From: Ichthyophis bannanicus
Lineage: Eukaryota > Chordata > Amphibia > Gymnophiona > Ichthyophiidae
NCBI GenBank assembly: GCA_033557465.1
Contig: CM066033.1
Span: 232,812,109-232,876,108 of the forward strand
Direction: 5' to 3'
DNA: 64,000 nt
Under the pieces are notes generated by a model that was not told the origin of the DNA, did not search any database, and saw only the letters and a list, made by a program, of their open reading frames with translations. Every line of letters begins with the position of its first letter. The stretch's first letter is position 1. This document shows positions 12,137-23,699 of the stretch, one piece after another. The position numbers and the translations under genes are program-made.

Positions 12137-13189
12137 CTCTAAATAATGTGCCTGTTTATGGTGTCTGTGTTTGGTGTGGTAAAATATAGGCGTATTAACC
12201 ATGCCTATGTTCTCAGCAATAAAGGTTTGTCCTTACTATCACGGTGTAGTTGTGGGAAAAATATGTGGACAGGGTTGGCAGTAGCTGTGGCTGGGATTTG
12301 AACCTGTGACCATCTGGTCTTAGAGGTACTGGCTCTGTCTGCTGCACCACACTGTGGCCACAGAGATAGTGCAGTCCCTGGAGATGGTAAACCTGGCAGG
12401 ATGGGGTCGCAAACCCTGCTCTGCACATGTTTACTGTGGGCTCATTCACCTTGTCTGGTCTCATACGTGCAGATAAACCCCGGAAATGACCACGAAAAAC
12501 AGGGGCTATACTTTTAGCCAAGCTGGGCAACAGTGCTATTAATGGGCAACCATAGGGAACACTCCCAGGAAAGCTCCACAGATGGCAATTCGTTTAGGTG
12601 GAGTCTCCGCTCCGTAGACCCTTCCAAAATTCATTTCTTTTTTCTGGAGCTTTCCTGGGTATGGTTTTTATATTTGCCCATTACTATAACTGTTCCCCAG
12701 CTGAATTACTATTTTTAATATTTTTGTTGTGGTCATTTTCTATTTTTATTTTCACTTTTGTGCTGTGCACATGTATCACACTGCTTACGTTTTGCAGGTT
12801 TCCCCGGTTTTCCTGTACATTGCTGACGGAAATGGTTTCTCTTCCCTTTAACTGCCCTGTACCGCGAGTGTTTCACTCGCGCTATTTTTTCCTTGTAAAT
12901 TCGGCCCCGATAATGTGCAGGGTGCCTCTCCCCTCCCCTTCCCCGCCCATTAACCCCGTCTCTCCGCCCCTCCGGGGCCTTTCTCCGCCCTCCGTTAGCC
13001 TTTCCACGCCTCTCTCAGACATTTGCGGGCCCGTTCTTGTGCGGCGCCCGTTAGTGTGACGCGCACGGGTGCGTGGCTTCATCGCACGTGTGCGGGGCAC
13101 TTAAGCGCTCTTAAGTACCACTTTTAGTGCGCTATTGTGCGGCGCGCACATTGGCGGTTTTTAGTAAACATGCCCCTAAATGTCAAAAC

Positions 13190-14120
13190 AGCATAAATTC
13201 AAAACAATAAAGCACTTTTTGAATGGTGATAAAGATCATCAGAGGACATGAAAATCCATAAATGGATGTAAACAGTGGCCATAAATATAGAGTCTAAAAC
13301 AATATCTTTATTAATGGACTTGACTCAGCTGAGTTTCAGCAAACTCACCTATATCAGGGGTCAATATGGATAATCAGCAAAATCTTTATAAATTATGTAT
13401 AAATGCTGTTCAAGGGAAACATCATTGGTGAAGCCTAATGACTGCAATTATCAACACCACACATGTGACTTCCACTTAAAGGTTTGGTAGGGTGAAGGTT
13501 AGATGCTGCACTATCGGGGAGAGGAAAATAGGAAGATAGAGGAGACACTGGACATGATGGGGGATGGAATCGGTCAGATGATAGAGAGATGCTTGACATG
13601 GGTGTGGGGTAGTGGGGAGGGGAGACAGAGGATATGTTGGGCATGGGGGGAAACTGGTGAGACAGAGAAAGAGCATACAGGATGTTGGGGGGATACTAGG
13701 AAGATGGAGTAGATACTGGACGAGAAGAAGGGAGACAGAGAGGAGAAACTGGGCATGGGAGAGGGAAGATATTGTTTTGGACTCTTATGTTTTTGGCCAC
13801 TCTTTACCTCTATTTGTTACTTTTCTTGTCCTCTGATATTGTTTGTGGAGGTTCCCTTCTCATTTGTTGGCTGATGACAAAGATCTCCATAATAAAAACA
13901 TATCCAAAATCCATCTTTGCATTTAATACTTTAGGACTTAACATTTGAAGAGTATTAATCCATCTTTTCTCTTTAAACAAATGAAGATGATCCAGATCAC
14001 CAACCTCCAAATGACTTGAACCCTATCCACAATCAATCACTTAAAGAACAATGTTGAATACAATGCACCATCAAGGAAGCCTCATGTCACTATGAACAAG
14101 TACACCGCTTGGATCTTTCA
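13190..14120 (-). mobile_element. Penelope-like element fragment (GIY-YIG C-terminus and 3' region)
   Basis: A 66-codon minus-strand frame (13810-14010) contains GDLDHLHLFKEKRWINTLQ followed by LSPKVLNAKMDF. This resembles the C-terminal end of Penelope-like GIY-YIG proteins (typically GD...LL..E..WI..L.T..P.GLN..IDF), though degraded: the usual PxGLN is PKVLN. Downstream on the minus strand, near 13325-13375, CCTGATATAGG...GCTGAAACTCAGC looks like a decayed hammerhead-type motif of the kind known in Penelope elements. Upstream sequence is too degraded to read further. It is divergent from the Penelope pair at 42.9-45.2 kb. The purine-rich stretch at 13500-13780 is not explained by this call and may be a separate insertion. 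Confidence 0.5.
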
Positions 14121-14294
14121 GCTAAATTTTCATTTCACATTTATTCTTCCCAGTATAATAAAGATGACATGAACAAATGATGTAAACAACCTATGTACAG
14201 TAGATGAACAATCTGTGTGTTATCAAAGTTTATATGCTCTCTGTGTATTCAAGCAAACAAATTATAGGGAAATTCTCCAAAAGTACTAACTTTT

Positions 14295-16908
14295 GGTGGA
14301 GGGGTTTCGCTCTGTGTTAGAGAGGGCATTGAGTCAGAAAGGATTGAAGTTTTGCAGGGAACAAAATTTGCTGTAGAATCTCTATGGATTGAAATTCCAT
14401 GTATGAAGGGGAAGGTGATGGCAGTGGGAGTGCACTATCGACCGCTTGGCCAGAATGAACAAATGGATGATGAAATGCTCAAAGAAATCAAGGAAGCTAA
14501 CAAATGTCACAGCAGAGTAGTAATAATGGGTGATTTCAATTACCCTGGTATCGACTGGGTCAGTGTTACGGCAGGACAAGCTAGGGAGATAAAGTTTCTA
14601 GATGAAATAAATGACTGCTTCTTGGAGCAGCTGGTTCATGAACCGACCAGAGAGGAAGCCATACTGGACCTAGTCCTTAGTGGAACACCAGATCTGGTGC
14701 AAGAAATAAGGGTGTTGGGACCACTTGGCAATAGTGATCATAGCATGATCATGTTTGGTTTAATTAGTGGAGGAGGGATAGTAAAGAAATCCACAGTACT
14801 ACCTTTTAACTTTCAAAAGGGAGACTATGATAAAATGAGGAATATAGTTAAGAAAAAACTAAAAGGAGCGGTTGCAAAGCTTAAAGACTTACAGCAAGCT
14901 TGTGTGTTATTTAAAAATACTATCTTCAAAGCCCAGACCAGCTGTATTCCACGCATTAAGAAAAGTGGAAGAAAGTCCAAAAAACTGCCAGCATGGTTTA
15001 AAGGTGAGGTCAGAGAGGCTGTTGCTGCCAAAAAAGCATCCTTTAGGAAATGGAAAAAAGAGTCAAACGAAGAAAACTGGAAACAGCACAAGCACTGGCA
15101 AGTTAAATGCAAAGCATTGATAAGGCACGCAAAGCGAGAATTCGAGAAGGAACTTGCTACGGAAGCAAAAACACGAAATAAAGACTTTTTCAAGTACATT
15201 CGTAGCAAAAGGCCTGTGAGAGAGTCTGTTGGGCCATTAGATGATAGAGGGGTAAAAGGGGCAGTAAGAGGAGACAAGGTTATAGCAGAGAGACTGAATG
15301 AATTCTTTGCTTCAGTCTTTACTGAGGAAGATATTGGGATGTTACCCAAGACTGAAGTGGTATTTAAAGGTGATACTGCAGAGGAATAGAGAGAAATATC
15401 GCTACACCAGGAAGATATATTACAACTATTTGATAAAATGAATAGTAGCAAATCACCTGGACCGGATGGTATACATCCAAGAGTGTTGAAAGAACTGAAA
15501 TATGAGATTGCGGACCTGCTATTGGTAATCTGTGAACTTTCATTAAAATCATCTGTAATACCTGAAGATTGGAGGGTCGCCAACGTAACACCAATCTTTA
15601 AAAAGGGTTCCAGGGGTGACCCGGGAAATTACAGACCAGTGAGTCTGACGTCAGTACCGAGGAAAATGGTAGAAACCATCATAAAGAACAAAATTACACA
15701 GCATGTAGATAGTCATGGCCTAATGGGAGACAGCCAACATGGCTTTAGACAAGGAAGATCTTGTCTTACTAATCTGATATGTTTTTTTGAAGGTGTGCAT
15801 ACACAAAGGTGAGTCGGTTGATATAGTGTATCTGGACTTTCAGAAAGCTTTTGATAAGGTCCCTCATCAGAGACTTTTGGCGAAACTAAAAAGTCATGGG
15901 ATAGGAGGCAGTGTACTATTGTGGATCGGGAACTGGTTAAAAGATAGAAAGCAGAGGGTAGGGCTAAATGGCCAATATTCCCAATGGAAAAAGGTGAATA
16001 GTGGAGTACCCCAGGGATCTGTACTGGGTCCCCTACTTTTTGACATATTCATAAATGACCTGGAAAAGGGAATAACAAGTGAGGTTATGAAATTTGCAGA
16101 TGATACAAAACTGTTTAAAGTTGTCAAAACCCAAGAGGATTGTGGAAAACTGCAGGAGGATCTGGATAAATTGGAAGACTGGGCATCCAAATGGCAGATG
16201 AAATTTAATGTGGACAAGTGCAAAGTTATGCACCTAGGAAAGAACAACCCACACTATAGTTACACAATGCAAGGTTCCACATTGGGAACCACCACCCAGG
16301 AAAAAGATTTAGGAGTCATCGTGGATAACATGTTAAAACCCTCTGCCTAGTGTGCAGCGGCAGCCAAGAAAGCAAATAGAATGCTAGGTATCATAAAGAA
16401 AGGGATGGAAAATAAAACAAAGGATATTTTAATGCCTCTGTATCGTTCCATGGTACGACCACACCTTGAATATTGTGTGCAGTTCTGGTCACCGTATCTT
16501 AAAAAGGACATAGCATTATTAGAAAAAGTACAGAGAAGAGCCACCAAAATGGTGAAGGGGATGGAAGGCTACTCCTATGAAGAGAGGCTACAAAGGTTGG
16601 GGCTCTTCAACCTGGAAAAGAGACGGCTGAGGGGAGATATGATAGAGGTCTATAAATTAATGAATGGAGTGGAGCAGGTAAACGTGGATCAATTGTTTAC
16701 GCTATCAGAATATAGAAAGACTAGGGGACATGCAATGAAGCTACGGGGTAAACTATTTAAGACAAATAAGAGAAAATATTTTTTCACTCAACGTGTAATC
16801 AAACTCTGGAATTTGTTACCGGAGGATGTAGTAAGGGCTGTTAGTATAGCTGGGTTTAAAAAAGGTTTGGACAAGTTCCTGGAGGAAAGGTCCATAAACC
16901 ACTATTAA
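14295..16908 (+). pseudogene. CR1 ORF2 (endonuclease-reverse transcriptase), two stops and one frameshift
   Basis: Encodes the CR1 replication protein, which nicks target DNA and copies the LINE RNA at the nick. The endonuclease part shows GDFNYPGIDW (about 14528-14557) and NSDHSMI (about 14731-14751). The reverse transcriptase shows SPGPDGIHPRVLKEL (about 15454), GFRQGRSCLTNLI (about 15741), YLDFQKAFDKVPH (about 15829), [13 protein letters not shown] (about 16004) and the catalytic FADDTKLF (about 16096). The C-terminus [18 protein letters not shown] to [12 protein letters not shown] is typical of CR1. Damage is light: a TAG at 15387-15389, a frame change near 15790 just before the YLDF motif, and a TAG at 16348-16350. 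The intact catalytic Asp pair and little decay suggest a fairly recent insertion. No start codon is claimed, since the 5' end is missing. Confidence 0.9.
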
Positions 16909-17078
16909 AAAGGGACCCAGGATAATCAATGCTTGACCCAGTACGAGCATTGTGGAACATGTGTCTTTTGGGGATATTGCTAGGTACGTATGACCTAGAT
17001 TGGCCACTGTTGGAAACAGGATACTGGGCTTGATGGACCTCGGTCTGACCCAGTATGGCATATCTTATATTCTTATGT
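14295..17078 (+). mobile_element. CR1 LINE, nearly full ORF2, 5'-truncated
   Basis: A 5'-truncated CR1-clade element. It begins within the endonuclease domain (readable from GGGVSLCVREGIESERIEV at about 14295). It runs through the complete reverse transcriptase and ends in the CR1-style 3' end with ATCTTATATTCTTATG at about 17078. The copy at 17306 and 26359 belongs to the same subfamily. It appears to have inserted into an L2 element, because L2 reverse-transcriptase sequence resumes immediately at 17079. Confidence 0.9.
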
Positions 17079-17305
17079 TGATGAGCAGTATTTGCTAACT
17101 AGCTTACAAACTGGCACTGTTCCCAAATGTCTGGAAACAGGTTCCAATTATTCCAAAACTAAAGAAACCATCACTCAATGCTGCAGAACCAAGTCACCAC
17201 CAACCTATCTCCAACTGCTCTATCTATCAAAGATCACTGAAAAACATATACTTCTACAAAAGAATGATTTTTTCTAGACAAAACTAATGCTCTACTTCCA
17301 TATCA
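17079..17305 (+). mobile_element. L2 LINE reverse-transcriptase fragment
   Basis: Plus-strand translation reads VPIIPKLKKPSLNAAEPSHHQ followed by PISNCSIYQRSLKNI. This corresponds to the L2-clade block PLLKKPSLDP..P.NYRPISNLP..SK..E. It lies exactly between two CR1 copies, so both CR1s probably landed in an older L2. Confidence 0.65.
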
Positions 17306-18107
17306 ATCTTGCTTGAAATTGAAATTCCATGTAGGAAGAGGAAGGTGATGGCAGTGGGAGTGTACTATCGACCACCTGGCCAGAGTGAACAAATGGATGA
17401 TGAAATACTCAAAGAAATTAGGGAAGCTAACAAAAGTTACAGTACAGTAGTAATAATGGGTGATTTCAATTACCCCGTTATCGACTGGGTCAATGTCAAG
17501 GCAGAACATGCTAGGGAGATAAAGTTTCTAGATGAATAAATTACTGCTTCTTGGAGCAGCTGATTCATGATTCGGCCAGAGGAGAAGCCATTTTGGACCT
17601 AGTCCTTAGTGGAACACAAGATCTAGTGCAAGAGATAAAGGTATTGGGGCCACTTGGCAATAGTGATCAGAGCATGATCTCATTTGGTTTAATAAATGGA
17701 GGAAGGACAGTAAGGAAATCCACAGTTCTAACTTTTAACTTTAAAAAGAGAGACTATGATAAAATAAGAAAATTAGTTAAGAAAAAACTAAAAGGAGAAG
17801 TTGCAAAGGTTAAAGATTTACATCCAGTATTGTTTAAAAATACTGTCTTGGAAGCCCAGACCAGCTGTATTCCACACTTTAAGAAAAATGGAAGGAAGTC
17901 CAAAATATTGCCAGCATGCTTTAAAGGTGAGGTCAGAGAGGCTATTGTTGCCAAAAAAAGCATGTTTCAGGAAATTGAAAAAGGAGCCAAATGACGAAAA
18001 CTGGAAACAACATAAGCACTGGCAAGTTAGATGCAAGGCATTGATAAGGCAGGCAAAGAGAGAGAATTTGAGAAGAAGCTTGCCGTGAAGCAAAAATGCG
18101 TAATAAA
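17306..18107 (+). mobile_element. CR1 LINE second copy, 5' portion (split)
   Basis: Same subfamily as the copy at 14295. It covers the endonuclease C-terminal half (GDFNYPVIDWVNV at about 17461) and the linker to the reverse transcriptase. A 1-base loss after 17535 and later shifts break the frame. It stops at AATAAA (18107), where giant element B begins. The sequence AAAGACTTTGTCAAG continues at 26361, matching AAAGACTTTTTCAAG of the first copy at 15180, so the two halves were one element. Confidence 0.85.
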
Positions 18108-19980
18108 GGGGTATGTTTACTAAACCGCGCTCATGTGCGTGGCGCACATTAGCGTGCGCCAAGGTACCTTAGCGCACGCTAATGATGCGTTTTTGTGCCC
18201 CGCACACATGTGCGCCGCACTAAAGTGCCCGCTCATGTGCATGGCGCGCTGATATGCGATAGAGGCATGGAAAGGCTCCCGGAGGGCGCAGGAAGGCTCC
18301 CCAGGGGCGGAGAGAAGGGGTCAGTGGGTGGAGAGTGGGAGGGGAGAGGCTCCCCGCACACGAGCGGGGCTGAAATTCAAGCCAAAAAATACCGCGAGTG
18401 AAAACCTCACGGTAGAGCCGATTTAAAGGGAAGAGAAACCATTTCTGTCAGCAATGTACAGCAAAACCGGGGAAACCTACAAAACAGTGATAAGTGTGAT
18501 ACATGTGCACGGTACAAAAGTGCAAATAAACATTGAAAATGACCCCAACAAAATCTAAAAAATTATAATCAAGCTGGGCAATAGTGATAGTAATGGGAAA
18601 CATAAAAAAACACTCCCAAGAAAGCCGCAAAAAATAAATATGTATTTTAGAAGGGTCTACGCTCCGTCCCCATACAAGGTGAATGATCCCACAGTGAAAT
18701 AGCACTGATCAGGGTTTCCCTCTCCTTTGGACAGGTTACCTATGGCATGCACATTTCCACAAGAGCAGGGCGGGCAGGTCGGAATGGGCAATTGGACAGA
18801 TGCTGGGAAAGGGGATACAGAGGGCTGCAAGGGGCACATGCTGTGGTGCAGCTGGGGCACAGTGCGGACTAGGCACTTGCCTAGATGGCACCTAGGAATG
18901 CTGAAACTGAACAGCAGCCAGACAGCAACTGATGAGGGCCCAACATGGGCACGAGAGTGTTTATCACAGTGTCACAGGGGATAGTACCCAGCAGGTACCC
19001 CCAAGGGCACAGAACATTGGCAGGCGGTGATTGGGGGACTTGCAGACAAATTTGCAGGCACCCCTACCCCAGAGCCCGCACCATAGGCAGCTGCCTACCC
19101 GCACACAGGATGGCCTGAGACTGCGTACCACCAGCACCACCAGCAGAAGGGCATGTCAGCAGGATGGCACAGGGGTACTGGAGGTGGAGGGGGGCAGTGG
19201 CAGCTGCCCAGAGCAGACCATGGCCTAGCCCTGTGTAGGTGGGTGCAATGCACTGCAACAGACAGGCCCTGCCGGACAAACAGTCATGGTATCATCAGGG
19301 AATGCACTGTCTCTGTGGCATCACGGTGGTGCAGTGCACACAACCAGCGTGTTTGGTGACAGAAAGTCACAGGTTCAAACCCTAACTGGGGCTCCTGCCA
19401 ATCCAGTCCCCATATTTTACCCACAACTAACTAGTGATAGTAAAGACGAACCTTTATTGCAGAGAACATAAGCATGGCTCAAACACCTCTATTTCACCCT
19501 ACAGAGCACAGACACCAAAAACATGCACATTACCTAGAGCAGATTCCCCCAAATGCAGTCCTGGAGGGCCACAATACCTTCAGGGTTTATGCTGTCTCCA
19601 ATCTAAGGATGGAGCGGTACTGGTGGTGGAGGTGGCAGCAGCTGGTGGCCACAGCAGACCATGGCCTAGCCCTGTCCAGGTGGGTGCCGTGCACTGCAAC
19701 AAACAGGCCCTGTCGGATATACAGTCATGGACTCCCCAAGGAATACAGCATATCTGTGGCAACACAGTGGTGCAGGGCACACAGACAGTGTGTGTAAGAA
19801 CAGAAGGTCACAGGTTCAAAGCTCAGCTGGGGCTACTGCCAATCCAGTCCACATATTTTTCCCACAACTAAACCGTGATAGTAAGGACAAACCTTTATTG
19901 CAGAGAACATACGCATGGTTAATATGCCTATATTTTACCCTACAGAGCACAGACACCATAAACATGCGCATTACCTAGAG

Positions 19981-20174
19981 CAGAGTCTCCCAAATGCAGT
20001 CCTGGAGGGCCAAACAACATTCAGGTTCCATGCTGCCTCTAATAAAGATGCCTGTGCTGCATATCTATGCACCACCCCCATGGTATGCAGATGTATCTCA
20101 TGCATATTCATGAGGGACAGCATGAAAACCCGAACAGATGTTTGGCACACCAGGACTTGAGTTGGGAACCTCTG
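19981..20174 (-). mobile_element. Resident hAT-type MITE in copy B
   Basis: Reverse-orientation equivalent of 11944-12136. It runs from CAGAGTCTCCC to GGGAACCTCTG, with TCCTGGAGGGCC inside one end and the ATGCATATTCATGAGG core in the middle. Confidence 0.7.
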
Positions 20175-20849
20175 CCGTAAAGCAGCAGCCAACAGGGGCA
20201 GACACACACACACCCACACCCACAGGCCCCATTAGCCAATGCCTCCTTGGAGAGGCAGGACATTGGACCCTGCGTGCATCTCCCAATACTAGCACTTGCA
20301 TACCTTAGCAATGCCACCCTACACCTGGGTATACGGTACACAGCTATCAAACGTTTCCTATGATTACTGGCAGATAGCAATTCCTACGTTAAGCACAGTT
20401 TGCTCATTGAGCTCCATCATAACAATCTTTCTGATGTCTGTGGTGTGTGCTGCAGGTCTGGTCTCTGACAGTGTTTACCACCCTGGGGAGTGACCCCCAA
20501 CAGTATTGCGTACCATATCAATGCCTGCACTGTGCCCAGGACTGGTGTGGTGGCCAGGGCTGCTAAACTCCTCTATAGTAGCACAATGCTGGCATAGGTG
20601 TGGGGGTGTCTGTCTTTCTATCCAGTGTGTGGTGGCTGCAATGTGCATAATGAGGAGCAAGGTACCATGGGTATAGCCCGGACAGGGTGGCCTGGCCAGG
20701 ATGCATCTGCACAGGGTATAGGGCACTGGCTGGGACATTTTAGTGCCCGGCCACCACCTAAACAGACAGGGTGGCCTCAGCATGTCCTGCTGGGAGATCA
20801 CTCTCACCCTAACTGTGCAGTGACCACAGCATGGCTAGGCACCCCCATA

Positions 20850-21132
20850 GTGCAATTTTATTTATTTAGTTGCATTTATATCCTGCTTTTCACTGGGTCA
20901 AAGCGGTTGGGGGATACATTTAACATGAGGGGACATGAGACACATACACTAATACTTACAGGGAATATGGGCAATGGAGGGTTAAGTGGCTTGCCCAAGA
21001 CCACAAGGAGCACCTGGGGGACTAGAAACCCCTGTCCTTCTGGCCCAAGGTTGCTGTCTTCTAGTGGGATTTGAACCACTGACCTTCTGGCCTGTAGTAC
21101 CTTGCCCCAACCACTAGGCCACTCCTCCCCCA
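20850..21132 (-). mobile_element. tRNA-headed SINE with an L2-type tail
   Basis: On the minus strand the head starts near 21131 with GGAGTGGCCTAGTGGTTGG (A-box-like), then AGTGGTTCAAATCCC (B-box-like, near 21050-21065). The middle includes CTTGGGCAAGCCACTTAACC-like sequence. The tail reads AACCGCTTTGACCCAGTG, AAAAGCAGGATATAAATG and an (AAAT)n end at about 20858. That tail is nearly the same as the L2 tail at 6437-6494, so this L2 subfamily is the likely mobilising partner, as in MIR/L2 pairs. It is present only in copy B, so it inserted after amplification. Confidence 0.75.
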
Positions 21133-23699
21133 ATGTAGTATTTCTTTCAAGTGATATTTATGGTTTTTGTTTTGGAGCCCAGTCACTGATGTATCTGCTT
21201 GTTGTGCATGCTGACATCCCAGTTCTGGGTGCATGCATTTCCACCAGGAACATGCACTATGGACTAGCTAGCAGACTGTTTGCAGCTGGTATGTGTCTTG
21301 ATAGAGTGCCTTGTAGGGTGCAGTGGCTGAAGGCTTGTTGCAGGAGAATATCAGATAGTGGTGGGGTGCAACTTAGCATACCCAGGCCTAATGTCTGTCT
21401 GCTATTGTGTTATGGATGTGTACAGAGCTGCATTGACTGCCCTGTGGGGTGTCTGTTCCCCAGCAGGACTGGGGGTTGATGGTCCCCTCTACTGCCACCA
21501 TTGCAGGGAGGTAGAATGTGCATCTGTTGATGGGAAACCATGTTTGCCACCCTTGGCCCCTGGAGGAGAAGGGTGGTGGTGGTGCATGATCCTCCTGACT
21601 ACAACAGACATATATCCAAGGTGTTTCATGCAGAAACTACCTATCTCACACATTGTCACTGCTTGGGACCTGCAGCATGGCCTATTTCTGCTATGGAAGG
21701 TGCTGTGGACCTGGTGCTGGGCGCCCCACCGCATACTCAGGGTGAGCACAGTACCCGCACAATGTGACAGTTTGTAGCTACTCTGTGCCAGTAACACACA
21801 CGGTCAGTACCCCCTACCAGGCCGAGGTGCTTTGGGGGTGGACATGGTCAGTTCCCCCTACCAGGCCGAGGTGCTGTGGGGGTGCATACCCCATCTTGTG
21901 TTCATCTGTGGACAGCTGATTTGCATGTGCAGTGCATCATGGGTACGGATGGCCTAACCCTATCCTGGTGACCACAGCAGACTGTCTATGTGGTGACATG
22001 CAGTCCCTCTACAGCCAGCCAGGGGCTTGCTAGCAGCTATAGAGCTGCAGCCCACTGGTTACTTCACTGCCTGTGGAGCCAGAGATCAGGGGTTCATACC
22101 CACAGTGGGGTTATTTGATAGGGCTGCCCAAAGCATTATCTCTTTTTAATGTACATTATTGCTGCCAGCAAAAACACTCTCTGCGTACTATACCCATAAG
22201 GTGCCTCAGAGGGCACTTTATAGGGCGCCCTATAGGGCAGCTTATGGTTACCGTCCATATAAGGTGCACTATACGTTATCCTGTGGAGCGACTTATAGGG
22301 TGCCCTATAGGGGACATTTTAGGGTGCCATGGCGGACAGTGCCCTTTATAATGTGCCCTATGGAGTGCCTTATAGGGTGCCTTATGTGGCACCTTCAGTT
22401 ACGGCACGTGAGGGTGTGTTTGCTGGCAGCAATTAATAAAATACAAATAAAGTGCTGCAGGAAACAATATGTACATTGCAAAGCTGATGCCTCAGCCAGC
22501 CTTATGTGTTAGGCACACTGGGGAGCAAACTCATGACCCCTGTATCAGCAGTCAGTGCCTTAACCATTCTGCTACACTGCTGTTCCTCCTTGCATGTCAG
22601 CGCACCTACTTCAGATTTCCATGCGTTTAAATGCACAGTGCTGCCATCAAACACAGTGCTATGACCTTGCCGTGCCTCATAGGGCACCCTATATGGCGCC
22701 CTATAGGCCACCCTTTCAGCAACACTGTAGGGTGCCGTGGCAGACAGTGCACTTTAAAATGTGCCCTCTGGGGTACCCTATGAGGCGCCTTATGCAGCAC
22801 CTTATGTTACAATACTTTGAGGGTGTGTTTGCTGGCAGCACTAATTAAAATTAAAATAAAATGCCCCCTACTGCAATATTACCTATAATAGGTAATGCCT
22901 CAGCCTGCCTTCTTCATTAGGCACAGTGGGGGATTGAACCCATGACTCCTGTATCACTGGTCAGTGTCTTAACCATTGTGCTACACTGCTGCTCCTCCTT
23001 GCATGTCAGCGCACCTAATTATGATTTTCATTCCTTAAACTGCACAGTGCTGCCATCAAAAACAGTGCTGTGACCTTGCGGTACCTCATAAAGCACCCTA
23101 TAAAGCGCCCTATAAGCAACATTTTAGGGTGCCTTGGCGGACAGTGCACTTTAAAATGTGCCTTATGTTAACACGCTTTGAGGGTGCGTTTGCTAGTAGA
23201 GGTAATTAAAATATAAATAAAATGCCTCCTAAAGCAATCTTCCCCATAAAAGGTAATGCCTCAGCCAGCCTTCTTCATTTGGCAAAGTGGGGGATTGAAC
23301 CCATGATCCCTGCATCATCTGTCAGTGTCTTAACCATTGTACTGTGGCTCTGTTCCTATGCTTGCACATCAGCGCGCCACTTATGCTTCCCGCGCAAATT
23401 TCCCATGCGCTCATGTGTGCGGCGCACATGAGCGCAGCGCACATTAGTGCATGATTAATCCCGGTTTTGCTTTTTTCTGACTGAAACGCCCACTCCTTAT
23501 ATGGCATCCGCACACTAGCGCAGCGCGCACCCTAACGGGGTTTTAGTAAACATACCCCAAAGACGGGGGGGCGGAGCCTGATGTCCAGCGGGTTAGACGC
23601 TTCGCGCTGAAGCTCCCGAGAGGCCTACTCAGAATCCTGACTTAATACCTACCTAAATCTAATATTTTGCTCCGAACTTACCGGGGTGCCTCGGGGGGG

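Larger units (their letters stand above)
8877..13176 (+). mobile_element. Harbinger-like giant non-autonomous element, copy A
   Basis: Ends are GGGGCATGTTTACTAAA at 8877 and its complement TTTAGTAAACATGCCCC finishing at 13176. They are flanked by a 3-bp TSD TAA (8874-8876 and 13177-13179), the target-site style of PIF/Harbinger. Length is 4300 bp with no transposase frame. Inside are GC-rich subterminal regions, tRNA-like modules with A- and B-box motifs on the plus strand (9061-9134, 9340-9415) and minus strand (9791-9860, 12278-12362), and a palindromic 12-mer array (about 9523-9720). A captured MITE lies at 11944-12136 and a later hAT hairpin at 10944-11489. The third plus-strand and one minus-strand module seen in E are missing here. 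Confidence 0.85.
18108..23558 (-). mobile_element. Harbinger-like giant non-autonomous element, copy B (reverse)
   Basis: Ends GGGGTATGTTTACTAAAC and its complement finish at 18108 and 23558. The TSD is AAA (18105-18107 and 23559-23561), confirmed by the uninterrupted CR1 copy, which reads AATAAAGAC at this point. Length 5451 bp, opposite orientation to A, D and E. It carries all six tRNA-like modules. On the plus strand these are 19313-19395 and 19754-19836 (class III) and 22038-22110 (class II). On the minus strand they are about 22510-22590, 22921-23000 and 23285-23360 (class I). Palindromic 12-mer arrays lie at about 22195-22400, 22680-22800 and 23090-23165. A SINE (20850-21132) and the resident MITE (19981-20174) are included. 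No transposase. Confidence 0.88.

Noticed and set aside
11763..12146. 127-aa plus-strand frame within copy A
   Set aside because: Overlaps the resident MITE and is not preserved in B, D or E.
14825..15583. 252-aa minus-strand frame
   Set aside because: Antisense shadow of the CR1 ORF2, whose plus-strand protein has clear endonuclease and reverse-transcriptase motifs.
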